The notes beneath the pieces were generated by a model. It saw only the letters and a program-made list of their open reading frames with translations. It did no database searches and was not told where the DNA came from. A stretch of DNA of 64,000 bases from JBGPQJ01 sp963709295. GTDB lineage: Bacteria > Chloroflexota > Anaerolineae > Anaerolineales > Villigracilaceae. The stretch is taken from positions 248,001-312,000 of the forward strand of contig CAVPVW010000008.1 in assembly GCA_963709295.1 (NCBI GenBank). The letters run 5' to 3'. Each line of letters begins with the position of its first letter. The first letter of the stretch is position 1. Below, piece after piece: positions 45,100-55,171 of this stretch. Made by a program: the position numbers and the translations under genes.

Positions 45100-45696
45100 A
45101 TGGAACCAAAGAAAATCCTAATCGCATACGCCACCAATGCCGGCACAACAGCCGAAGTCGCTCAGGCTGTCGGCGAAGAATTATCGAAGACCACACAACT
45201 TCAGGTGGATGTCAAGCTGATCGATGAGGTGGCGACCTTCGAGCCTTATTCCGCGGCAGTGATCGGCGCGCCGATGATCTTCGGCTGGCACAGCGGGGCG
45301 AGGAAAATCATCCGCAAACATCAGGACTCTCTCAGCAAGATCCCAGTGGCTTATTTCATCACGGCCATGAACCTGACGAAAACGGATGAGGCCAGCCTGG
45401 AGGGCATTCCCCTCTCGGTGGATCCGGTCGTCGCCAAACCAGCCAAAAAGGAAGGCAGGCTTTCCTTCAAGGAGCGCTACTCCCTCCCTTCTAATTACCT
45501 TCGTCCCATTCTCAAGTCAGCGCCGCGAGTCAAACCCGTGGCTGTCGCCTTCTTCGGCGGGAAGCTGGCGATGTACAAGATGAAGTGGTGGCAGGTGGCG
45601 TTCGTCCTCTTGTTTGTCCAAACTCAACAGGGCGGGTCGCACAATATGCCCTTCATTAAAGAATGGGCAGAAAGCCTACGCGAGAGATGGGCGTAA
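45100..45696 (+). CDS. Flavodoxin-domain protein (HemG/Flavodoxin_5 type)
   Basis: A 198-residue protein with an FMN-binding flavodoxin fold (KKILIAYATNAGTTAEVAQA for the phosphate loop; AAVIGAPMIFGWHSGARKII; AYFITAMNLTKTDE). It resembles menaquinone-dependent protoporphyrinogen oxidase and related flavodoxin-like proteins. The redox partner is unknown. The start has no strong ribosome site. It is divergent from the LuxR gene, and the shared inverted repeat suggests regulation by it. Confidence 0.82.
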   Translation: MEPKKILIAYATNAGTTAEVAQAVGEELSKTTQLQVDVKLIDEVATFEPYSAAVIGAPMIFGWHSGARKIIRKHQDSLSKIPVAYFITAMNLTKTDEASLEGIPLSVDPVVAKPAKKEGRLSFKERYSLPSNYLRPILKSAPRVKPVAVAFFGGKLAMYKMKWWQVAFVLLFVQTQQGGSHNMPFIKEWAESLRERWA

Positions 45697-45817
45697 GTGG
45701 TTAATATTTATAATTGTGGTACCTACTCGAGATGAAATCCCAAATGGGGTTTTTATGATAATCAAGATGGCGGCTAACAAATATTGTAGTAATTTATGAG
45801 AACTAATATCAGGTGAC

Positions 45818-48162
45818 ATGAAAACAATTGATGTTTATCTCAAGATTACATTCATTGTTTTAGCATTCCCGGCATTCATGCTAGCATGTACGCCTGTCAC
45901 TAATCAGCATCAGATTATTGCTACAGAATCACTCACTCCTACTAATAAGACGTACCCTAATACGCCATCCATTACGCCTACCATTACTCTTACCCCAACC
46001 TTGGCCCTACCTCCAATCGAAATTCTTGCCACTCCGACCGAAGGAATTTATTCCATTAAGCCAAACAATGCTCATCTCGTCAGAGAATTAGGCACTGTAG
46101 GATTTGGAAAAGCTTACGAGTCCGTATGGTCACCTAATAACGAATACTTGGCTATTAAGACATCTTCCGGATTGGCTTTATACGACACCGAAACGTGGAA
46201 TTTGGTGAAAGTACTGGAACCATCAATATCAGAGAGATTTGAGTGGTCGCCGAATGGAAAATTTCTTATAACTGCTTCTCTGTATTCAGGCGAAGATCAG
46301 ACTGTTCATTTATTTGATGGTGAAACTCTCGATCAAATAAAAGTATTTAATAACGGCAGGGATTATAGTCTATCTCCTAATGGAGAAATGCTGGCAATTT
46401 GGGACGACTGGAAAACTTCTTTTTATGAACTTAATTCTTTGAAGCTGCTCTCCAGCGTGCCTTTTGAAACATCTTCTTCTTTTTCCAGCTTCAGCCCAGA
46501 TGGTAGGACTTATGCTGTATTGGATGGCGAAGAAATTCATATATGGGATACATACACTGGTAAATCAATCCAATCGTTTGAAAATGCAATAGAAGATGGT
46601 GATTGGATTCGTTCTTTTACTTATAGCCCCAGTGGAGAGAGCTTATTGTATCTCGCCACACGAGGCGGTTTTGATTATATTCTCAAAATCTGGGATATCT
46701 CGACAAGCAGAGAGGTATATTCAAGCCAAGGGTTTTTAGATTACAGAGAAGCAGTTGATGCAGTCTTCAGCCCTGATGGAGATCAAGCAGCAGTATTAAT
46801 TTATCAAAACTTATACCTTATAGATTCTAAGACTGGTGAAATAAGGAATACTATCACTCTACCAAACATTAAAGATTCTATTGAGAGCACAGTAAAAGCT
46901 AAGTTTAGTTCTGACGGTCAAATAATATTCACGACTGCAGGAATATTTGATGTTGAGAGCGGCAAGAGATTGACCGAGCAGGGATTTGCTGAATTCAAAA
47001 TAAGTTCAGATGGAAAAATATTCGCGGGAAGCTTACGAGATGAGTATCGAAACGAAGAAGGAAATTTTATTATTGAAGACTCGGGAATATCCATCTGGGA
47101 TGTGCAACATGGCAAGGAGATTATTGCTTTACCAGGGATGTACAATTGGATCCATGGGGTCTCGCTAAGCTCTGATGGAATGCGAATTGCGTCATTCGAT
47201 GAATTCGGAAATTTACGCGTTCATGATGTAGAAAATGGTGAAATAATTAGATCATTCGATTTCGGATCAGACTCTAGTGATATTTCATTCTCACCAATAA
47301 TAGATTCGGCTTATGGTTACATGCTTGCTGTGAGCGAAGACACTGGCCAAATCCGCATATGGAAGACGATCAGCAACGAACTTATCAAGACATATTACAG
47401 CTATGGATATAACGATACGTATCCAATAGCGATAAGTCTTAATGGAGAATATTTAGCTTTATTCTCTTCTGAGGGTCAAATTATAGAAATATTGGACATA
47501 AATACAGGTATCGTATTACGTTCATTTTTCGGAGTTGATGATCGAGTAGACGCACTAGCCTTTAGTCCGAATGGGGAAAAATTGGCAGTATATTCTGGTT
47601 ACAAGATGTTCATTTGGGATATCGCAACAGGTAAATTACTAAAAAGAATGTCAGAGTTATCACCTGCATCTCAATTTATTAATGAAAACCAAATTGCTTC
47701 ACTATATGGAAATACTATAAACTTCTGTGATTTAGCAACAGAAACCAATATACTTGAACTAACTAAAGAAGATCCAGAACCAGAAGAATGGTACACAAGC
47801 GTTGCTGTCAGTTCAGATGGTCAAATTCTCGCAGCAGGAACCAGCAATGCTTTGATAGATATTTGGGGTGTGGGAGAAAATAAACTTTTGCGAACATTGA
47901 GAGGTCACGAAATAGGACACTTTGGGCATGATGAGATTCCGATGGGAGATATTACAAGCCTTGATTTCAGTCCATACAATCATCTTCTAGCGTCTTCCGG
48001 GATTGACTGCACTGTGCGAATTTGGGATGCTGATTCAGGTAAGTTATTAAAACATATCCAGGAATGGGGACTGTGGAATTCTCGCCTGATGGCAATGTCC
48101 TTGCTTTTGATGGTTGTGATGGAAAAATCCACTTATATGGGATAGAAATCCCAAATAAATAA
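45818..48162 (+). CDS. WD40-repeat lipoprotein, AT-rich, frameshifted near end
   Basis: An exported protein of about 781 residues. A signal peptide ends in the lipobox MLAC (Cys near 25), followed by a Thr/Pro-rich linker (about 30-70) and then ten or more WD40-like blades with SPNGKFL, SPDGRTYAV and IWDxxTGK repeats. It should form beta-propellers outside the cell. The frame is lost near 48060 by one missing base; restored, the last blade reads VEFSPDGNVLAFDG and the gene ends at 48162. Base composition is clearly more AT-rich than the neighbours, as in the lipoprotein at 49727-50629, suggesting transfer. Confidence 0.82.
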
Positions 48163-48185
48163 TTCTATACATATAGAGGAACACC

Positions 48186-49698
48186 ATGGAAGATAAATCG
48201 ATCATCATCATCGGCGCGGGTTTCGCCGGACTGTCTACGGGTATCTATGCCCAGATGAACGGTTATAAAACGAAAATCTTCGAGATGCACAGCCTGCCGG
48301 GCGGATTGTGCACCGCCTGGAAGCGGGAGGGTTACACCATCGACGGTTGCATCCACTGGCTGGTGGGGTCGAACCCCGAAAGCGGCATGTACCGCTACTG
48401 GCAGGAGGTCGGCATCGCGCAGGATCGCGAATTCATCAACTCGGATGAATACATGCGCTACGAAGGCGACGATGGTCGCACGTTCATCATCTACTCCGAT
48501 GTGGACAGGCTCGAAAAACATATGCTCGAGCTTTCGCCGCAGGATGCCGAAGTCATCAAGGAATTCATCAGCGGCGTCCGGTTGGGGATTGCGTTCGATC
48601 CGCCGGGGGAAAACGACAAGGGGCTGAAGCGGATGTCAAAGTCGATAAAGTTCTACTGGACCATGATTACCAAAGGCCGCGAATTTCAAAGATGGATGAC
48701 TGTCGCTGCCAGGGATTTTTCCGCACGATTTCAAGGACCCGCTCATCCGCGGCGCGCTGGGAGAAATGTGGTTCCCGGAATTCTCGATGTTCTTCATGCT
48801 CTTCACCCTTTCATACCTTCACATCAAAAATGCAGGCTACCCGATCGGCGGGTCGCTGCCCATGTCGCTCGCGCTGACCAAGCGTTACCGCGACCTCGGG
48901 GGCGAGATCCATTTTGACAGCCGGGTGGAGAAAATCCTGGTGGAAAACGACAAGGCCGTAGGCATTCGTCTGACCGATGGCAGCGAGCACCGTGCTGGAA
49001 GGGTCGTATCCGCCGCGGACGGGTACACCACCATCTTCAAGATGCTCGACGGGAAATATACCGACGAAAAGACGCGCGAGCCATACGAAAAATGGCCGGT
49101 CTTTCCACCTCTCATTTTCGTAGGATTAGGCGTGAACCGTTCCTTCGCCGATGAACCCAAAACGGTCTCCGGCTTCAGCTTCCCCCTCAAGCAACCCACG
49201 GAGATCGGGGATGCGGTTCAAGACAGGCTGCCGGTGCACATCTTCAACCAGGACCCCACCCTCGCGCCCGAGGGTAAGACCAGCATCGTGGTGATGCTGC
49301 CCAGCAACTACGAATACTGGAAGGAACTGGCCAAGGACAAGGCAGCCTATGACGAGAAGAAAAGCCAGGTTGGGCATACGGTAGTGGAGCTGCTCGATCA
49401 GCGCTTCCCCGGCATCTCCTCGCTGGTGGAGATGGTTGATGTAGCCACGCCGATCACCTTTGAGCACTACACCGGCAACTGGCAGGGCAGCTTCGAAGGC
49501 TGGCTGATCACACCCCAGAATGCATCCACGGTGATGAAGCCGATGAGCCAGACCCTGCCCGGATTGCAAAATTTCTTCCTGTGCGGACAGTGGGTCGAGC
49601 CGGGCGGCGGATTACCCACTGGCGTTATGTCCGGCCGGCGGCTGCTTCAGGCTCTGTGCAAGGAGGATGGGACGAAATTCCAGACAACGATTGCATAA
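48186..49698 (+). CDS. FAD-dependent oxidoreductase (phytoene desaturase-like), frameshifted
   Basis: An enzyme of about 503 residues. The N-terminal dinucleotide site is IIIGAGFAGLSTGIYAQMNG, followed by MHSLPGGLCTAWKREGYTID, as in phytoene desaturase and retinol saturase-like enzymes. The C-terminal half has YPIGGSLPMSLALTKRYRD and a final FAD contact GQWVEPGGGLPTGVMSGR. A +1 indel in the T5 run at 48716-48720 breaks the frame; corrected, it reads ARDFPHDFKDPLIRGALGEM. The substrate is unknown; no carotenoid genes are nearby. Composition is GC-rich, unlike the flanking lipoproteins. Confidence 0.85.
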
Positions 49699-49726
49699 GC
49701 CAAGAAAAAGTTAACGATTGGACAAC

Positions 49727-50629
49727 ATGAAAATATTAACAAAGACCATAATTGTGCTAGCAGGTTGTCTGTTAACTTCATGCACCAACCATGCGGTTGA
49801 ATTTCCGCAACAAATAAATAATACTGAGATAATGACATTAACCTTGCCAGCCACCTGGACTTCAATGCCATCTCTTACGTCCTACCCTACGTCAACATTA
49901 GCACCGTCGTTTACGCCTTTACCTTCAAATACTCATATCCCGACAAGAACGCAAACTCCAAACATTACAAACACTCCCTCTGCTACTCCATGGCCTTTAA
50001 AATATGCAGAAAAACGTCTTCTAGAATTCTATAAAACAAATGGCAATTGTCGTTTACCTTGCTGGTGGGGAATAACTCCTGGCGAGACCTCCTATGCTGA
50101 AATTAAATCATTTTTTGCCCCATATTCTGAAGCCATAGAATTGGAGGAATATTACTTCCCAGAAAAGGTTATCTTCTACTTTCCAAGCCCAAATGAGTCA
50201 ATCGATTACCTTATGAGCACAGTTCTTCGTTTAGATGAGAATCAAATAATTGATACGATTAGTTTAGACTTTGAGACTATGATGTACAGTGGATTTACGC
50301 CATCCTATCTCCTTACACATTTTGGTATGCCTGATCAAATACTGATTTCTAACTCTGAAATAGTCTTGGTAAATACAAAAAGCCGATTATTAACCATTTA
50401 TGATGTCTACAGCGATGAAAGCGCTAATCAGATCTGCTTATCATTTACTGATTCCTTAGTTTTATGGGCGGATGAAAATGATCTGACTCTTGCCAATATA
50501 CGAGAAAGCACTGGTGATATGAGCTTGGTCCCTTGGGAGGAATTTACTAATCAGAATGCAAAAGTACTATTGAATACTTTAAAAGCCAGGGGTGACGCAA
50601 AAAAGGATTATTGTTTTTCAGTACAGTAA
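49727..50629 (+). CDS. AT-rich lipoprotein with Thr/Pro linker
   Basis: A 300-residue exported protein. The signal peptide ends in the lipobox LTSC (Cys near 19), and a Thr/Ser/Pro-rich linker (about 30-85) resembles that of the WD40 lipoprotein. The folded part has CRLPCWWGITPGETSYAE, a motif I have seen in short Chloroflexota lipoproteins of unknown role. The ATG at 49727 gives the better signal peptide, although the frame opens 9 bases earlier; the ribosome site is weak. AT-rich codon use suggests the same origin as the WD40 gene. Confidence 0.7.
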   Translation: MKILTKTIIVLAGCLLTSCTNHAVEFPQQINNTEIMTLTLPATWTSMPSLTSYPTSTLAPSFTPLPSNTHIPTRTQTPNITNTPSATPWPLKYAEKRLLEFYKTNGNCRLPCWWGITPGETSYAEIKSFFAPYSEAIELEEYYFPEKVIFYFPSPNESIDYLMSTVLRLDENQIIDTISLDFETMMYSGFTPSYLLTHFGMPDQILISNSEIVLVNTKSRLLTIYDVYSDESANQICLSFTDSLVLWADENDLTLANIRESTGDMSLVPWEEFTNQNAKVLLNTLKARGDAKKDYCFSVQ

Positions 50630-50685
50630 CTGTTCAATCCCTTTTCATGTCTTACCAAATGAGTATTTTGGTAAATTTTTCCCGC

Positions 50686-50713
50686 TTGACAACAACCAAA
50701 AAACCATTATAAT
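50686..50713 (+). promoter_or_regulatory. Sigma-70 promoter of the Nudix regulator
   Basis: A perfect TTGACA at 50686-50691 and TATAAT at 50708-50713, spacer 16. Transcription would start only a few bases before the ATG at 50723, so the mRNA is probably leaderless. Confidence 0.8.
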
Positions 50714-50733
50714 TAGTGTAGAATGAACACTAA
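50713..50733. promoter_or_regulatory. Operator site 1, AGTGT-N7-ACACT
   Basis: TTAGTGT (50713-50719) and ACACTAA (50727-50733) form a perfect 7-bp inverted repeat. It overlaps the -10 end, the expected start site and the start codon of the Nudix regulator, ideal for autorepression. The same AGTGT-N7-ACACT core occurs before the next gene at 51415-51431. Confidence 0.75.
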
Positions 50734-51392
50734 CTATGAGACCTACGAACTTCCCGGCGTGACTGTTGACCTGGTGATCTTCACCGTCAGCGAGGGACTG
50801 CTCAAGGCGCTGCTGGTCAAGAGAGCGGAAGAGCCCTTCGCCGGCTGCTGGTCCATCCCGGGCGGGTTTCTAAAGGCGGGCGAATCGCTGGACGACGCAG
50901 CCGTCCGCGTGATGCACGACAAGACCGGCGTCAAGGAAGTCTATCTCGAGCAGCTCTATACCTTCGGCGACCCGGATCGCGACCCGCGCGCGCGCGTTAT
51001 CACGGTCACCTACTTCGCGCTCATCCCCTGGAAGAACTCTGAATCAGCCAACCTCGGCCAAAGTCGCGGATGTAGCCTGGTTCCCTGTGGACGGTCTCCC
51101 CTCGCTAGCGTTCGACCACAAGAAAATCATGAACTACGCCATCACCCGCCTGCGCGCCAAGGCCAGCTACAGCAACATCGTTTATGGACTCATGCCTGAG
51201 AAGTTCAGGCTCTCGGACCTGCAGAAAATGTACGAGATCATCATCAACAAACCACTGGACAAAAGGAACTTCCGCAAGCGGATGCTGGCGACCGGTTTGC
51301 TGCAGGAGACCGGCAGCAGGGATATCGCCGGAGCCCACCGTCCAGCCATGCTCTTCAAATTCAAGAAGCTTAAATTGACCGTGCTGAATTAG
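50723..51392 (+). CDS. NrtR-like Nudix transcriptional regulator, frameshifted
   Basis: A regulator of about 222 residues. It has an N-terminal Nudix-like domain (about 1-130, GCWSIPGGFLKAGESLDDAA; the catalytic Nudix box is incomplete) and a C-terminal winged helix (YSNIVYGLMPEKFRLSDLQK, PLDKRNFRKRMLATGLLQET) characteristic of NrtR. NrtR binds ADP-ribose-type ligands and represses NAD genes. A +1 indel lies near 51041-51060; the corrected join runs into AKVADVAWFPVDGLPS. It has a leaderless promoter with an operator across it. No NAD genes follow; the likely targets are the three genes downstream. Confidence 0.85.
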
Positions 51393-51407
51393 TTTGTTTT
51401 TTTTAGT

Positions 51408-51438
51408 TTTAGTAAGTGTATTTATTACACTTACTAAA
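51408..51438. promoter_or_regulatory. Operator site 2, long perfect inverted repeat
   Basis: TTTAGTAAGTGTA (51408-51420) and TACACTTACTAAA (51426-51438) are perfect 13-bp arms around TTTAT. The core AGTGT-N7-ACACT has the same spacing as site 1. It ends 20 bases before the start of the J-domain gene. Confidence 0.8.
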
Positions 51439-51457
51439 GGGTAACAAGGAGCAACAA

Positions 51458-52550
51458 ATGAATCTCGAGCTTGAACAGATCGCCCACAACTTATCAAACG
51501 CAGTGAGACCCGAAGATGTTTTCGGTCAACTGAATGAGCCGGGGGTTGATCCCCTCCCTGCCCTGCGGAAGGTTTACCGTTCCCTGGTGAAAGCTACGCA
51601 CCCGGATGTCTATCACAACTCAGACGAGAAGTACCTCGCACAGTCCGCCTTCCGCCGGTTGATCGAATGGTTCGAGAAAGCTGAGGAGAAGGTCAAGTCA
51701 GGGAGATACGGCCGCAGGGATACGATGATCCTAAAAACCAACCGCAGATACTATGAAATCGAAACTGATTTCAGGGAGGACAGGCTTTTCAATTACTACC
51801 CTTGCAGCTTCAGAGAAAGAGGGAAAGGAATTCAGCGGCATGCTCAGAATCACTCGCGACCCGAGACACAACGATCTGGCTGCGAATGAAATCCGCGCTC
51901 TGCAAATTCTGGGCAGCAGCACGAATTGGGCAAAGTTCTCGCCTTATTTTCCGGACCTGATCGACGCATTTATCTACGACGACGGTTTTTCCTGCCGTCA
52001 GGCAGCCATCTTCGAAGAACACAAAGGGTGGTACTCCCTGCAGGACGTCCACCGAAGATATCCGGACGGGATCGATCCCCGGGACATGGCCTGGATGTGG
52101 CGCAGGATGCTGGTCGCGCTGGGATTTGCGCACGTCAACGGAATCATCCACGGGGCAGTCCTGCCCGCGGACATTTTGATCCAGCCCGAAGAGCATGGGC
52201 TGATGCTCAGAAATTGGTTCCACGCCGTCCGCGCCGAGACAGGGGAAATCCTCTCACCCATCGACCCGGATTTCGCAGCCTGGTATCCGCCTGAGATTGC
52301 AAAGAACGAAGTTCCCACATTCGGAATGGACATCAACATGTCTGCAAAACTCATGATCCATCTTCTAGGAGGTGATGCCGAAAGAAATAGTATTCCCGAC
52401 TCTGTCCCGCATGCGATGCGCATGTTCCTGAAGGGCAGCATCCTGCCCGGCAAACGGGCTCCCCAGGACGCCTGGGCGCTGAAGCAGGAATTTGACGACC
52501 TGCTCTTCAGACTCTGGGGCGAGCGTACCTATCATCCATTCAAAATCTAA
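51458..52550 (+). CDS. J-domain protein with pseudokinase domain, frameshifted
   Basis: A protein of about 363 residues. The N-terminal part is a J domain (about 22-85, LRKVYRSLVKATHPDVYHN, with the HPD motif needed to stimulate DnaK). The C-terminal part is a kinase-like fold: IIHGAVLPADILI sits where kinases have HxDLKPxNI and MLRNWFHAV where they have DFG, so the catalytic Asp residues are absent and it should be a pseudokinase. A +1 indel in the AAA at 51762-51764 separates the parts; corrected, it reads YYEIELISGRTGFSITTLA. AAGGAG precedes the ATG at 51458, just behind operator site 2. First gene of the cassette. Confidence 0.8.
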
Positions 52551-52573
52551 ACCCAAAGCCATAGGAGGCAAAA

Positions 52574-53567
52574 ATGGGAAGTGGAAAATGGTCCACCAAT
52601 GTTTATGACGAACACGCACGTTTCTTATCCGCCAGCGGAAAGGGCGCCTTCGACTACAGCGACGGCATGCACCGCGCCGGGAGATCGTCCTGGCGCGTGC
52701 ACGATACGCTCAATCCCTGGAAGGTCAATGTCCGCGAGAGCCGCGACAGCGACGAGCACCCTGACTCAACCGCCATCGCCGTACATATTCGACGTGACCG
52801 GCTCGATGGGCTCGATCCCCGTCACACTGCAGAAGAAGCTGCCCGAGCTGCTTGGGCTGCTCTTGCGAAAGGGTTATGTCCCGGACCCGCAGATCCTGTT
52901 CGGGGGAATCGGCGATGCGACCTGTGACCGGGTCCCGCTGCAAGTCGGGCAGTTCGAATCCGACAACCGCATGGACCAAAATTTGGAAAATATCTTCCTC
53001 GAGGGTGGAGGCGGCGGGCAGCGCACGGAATCCTACGAGCTGGCGATGTACTTCATCGCCCGCCACACGGACATCGACTGCTGGGCCAAGCACGGCCGCA
53101 AGGGTTACCTGTTCATCATCGGCGACGAAATGGCCTATGGCGCAGTCAACCATCGCGAGGTCGGTGCGGTCATCGGCGACGGGCTGCAGCAGGACATCCC
53201 CACCGCCGCGATCGTCAAGGAGTTGCGCGAACGCTACCATGTCTTTTACATCCTGCCGCAGGGAGCCAGCTACGGCGGTGACGCGACCATCCTCGGGTTT
53301 TGGCGAAAGCTGCTCGGGCAGAACGTACTGGAGCTGGAGGACCCCGAGGCGGTCTGCGAAACCATCGCCCTGGCTATCGGCATGACCGAAGGCACCATCG
53401 ACCTGAAAGGGGGCACAGCCGACCTGAGGGATTTCGGCGTCGCCGACCGGACTCTGGCTGTGGTGACCACCGCGCTGGCCAACATTCCCTCCGGGCTGGT
53501 GAAAGCCAAAGTACGGGGCAGATCGCTGCCCGGCCTCGGAGCACGGCCAACACTGATCGGAAAGTAA
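52574..53567 (+). CDS. VWA-domain protein of the cassette, frameshifted
   Basis: A protein of about 330 residues. After an N-terminal part (MGSGKWSTNVYDEHARFLSA) comes a von Willebrand A domain with a MIDAS-type FDVTGSMGSIP near residue 73. Then follow GRKGYLFIIGDEMAYG, ELRERYHVFYILPQGAS and a hydrophobic-polar C-terminus. It has no signal peptide or membrane helix, so it is cytoplasmic. A +1 indel near 52784 splits the frames; corrected it reads STAIAVIFDVTGSM. AGGAGG precedes the ATG, 23 bases after the J-domain gene. VWA proteins usually assemble with partner proteins; the target is unknown. Confidence 0.8.
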
Positions 53568-53579
53568 CTCTACGAAATT

Positions 53580-53610
53580 GTCCCTGTGGGAAATTTCCGC
53601 CCACAGGGAC
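53580..53610 (+). promoter_or_regulatory. mRNA hairpin between VWA and purA-like genes
   Basis: GTCCCTGTGGG and CCCACAGGGAC form a perfect 11-bp stem with a 9-base loop. It lies 10 bases after the VWA stop and ends 20 bases before the next ATG. No T-run follows, so it is more likely an RNA stability or processing element than a terminator. Confidence 0.65.
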
Positions 53611-53630
53611 AAACCGCCAACGGAGGAACT

Positions 53631-55050
53631 ATGAAGCCTAACGAGAGTCAAGCCATCCTGATCGCCGACCTGGGATACGGAGACGCCGGCAAGGGGAGCA
53701 TCGTCGATTACCTGACCCGCGAGACCAACGCCCACACCGTCGTCCGCTACAACGGTGGAGCGCAGGCGGCACATAACGTCATCACACCTGAAGGGAAGCA
53801 TCACACGTTCGCCCAGTTCGGCAGCGGGACCTTCGTCCCCGGCACGCGGACGCATCTTTCGCGCTTCATGATGCTGCATCCACTGGCAATGCTTGCCGAA
53901 GAGAGGCACCTGCAGGTCATTGGGAATGTACGACGCATTTCCCCGCGTTAGCATAGAACGGGAGGCACTGGTCACCACACCCTTTCAGCAGGCAGCCAAC
54001 CGCATCAAGGAAATCGCCCGGGGAGATGGCCGGCATGGCAGCTGCGGCATGGGCGTGGGCGAGACCATGTCCGATTGGCTGGCATACGGAAGCGATGTTC
54101 TTTTTGCCGGGGATTTGAGCGAACGGGATATGACCGCGAAAAAGCTGAGGCGCATACGCGAGATCAAACTCTCTCAGCTCGAACCGTTTTTGGTGGCTGC
54201 TTCCGATAACAAACCCATCGCCGAAGAACTGAAGATATACCATGATCCTGATTTCATTGACGCAACAGCCGATTTATATCAACACTTCGCACGTCAGGTG
54301 AGCGTCGTCGAAGCGGATTATCTGGGCAGTTTGTTGAACATACCGGGAACAACGATCTTTGAGGGCGCGCAGGGAGTTCTGCTCGACGAGTGGTACGGCT
54401 TTTATCCCTACAACACCTGGAGCACGCTGACCTACAAGAACGCGGATACCTTGCTCGCAGAAAATGGCTTCAACGGTGAATCTCTCAGGCTGGGATTGAT
54501 ACGAGGCTATGCCACGCGTCACGGCGCGGGTCCGTTCGTGACCGAGGACGAACATCTCACCTCCCACCTTCAGGATAAACACAATGGCAACAATCCCTGG
54601 CAAAGGGAGTTTCGTGTTGGTTATCTGGATTTCGTTGCGCTCCGATACGCCTTGAAGGTCACTGGAAAAGTGGATGGGATTGTTGTCACGAACCTCGACC
54701 GGATGAGTACCATGGACGGATGGCGCGTTTGTGATCAGTATCAAACTTCACTGGAAGCTTCGCTCGCGAGAGATTATTTCGATTTTGAAGGTGGAGACAT
54801 CCAGGACATCAAAGTCCCTGCCGACCCGACGGACTTGATCAGGCAGGAGACATTGACCAATCTCCTATACGTCATGAAACCGATCTACAAGACTTGCGAA
54901 AGAGATGAGGCGTGCCTTCTCGATATGATCAGCCGCATTGCCGGAGCGCCGGTCCTGTACACTTCCCATGGACCGACAGCGCTTGACAAGTACCAATTTG
55001 AATATCCACTCAGCCCTTCACAACACACAAAACAACTTGCTTTAAATTAA
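53631..55050 (+). CDS. Divergent adenylosuccinate synthetase-like protein, frameshifted
   Basis: A PurA-family protein of about 472 residues. The N-terminal loop reads LGYGDAGKGSIVDYL where PurA has QWGDEGKGK, keeping the catalytic Asp. The next motif is NGGAQAAHNV in place of GGHNAGH, keeping the proposed acid His but changing IMP-side residues. Later it has TRHGAGPFVTED and TNLDRMSTMDGW, as PurA does. The substrate may therefore differ from IMP. A +1 indel in the GGG at 53922-53924 interrupts it; corrected, it reads HLQVIGMYDAFPRVSIERE. GGAGG precedes the ATG. Last gene of the cassette. Confidence 0.8.
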
Positions 55051-55171
55051 CACAAAGTCTCGACCATGTGGGGATTACTACCTTCCGGGCTTTCCATGCC
55101 GTATGCCACTTGATATTTTTGGGAAAATCCATTAATTTAGGTTATCAACTCCCCCGAAAGGTCATGCCATC

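Noticed and set aside
55051..55171. Corrinoid riboswitch before the MttB gene
   Set aside because: The gap is only 121 bases and I see neither the B12-box nor the needed stem set.
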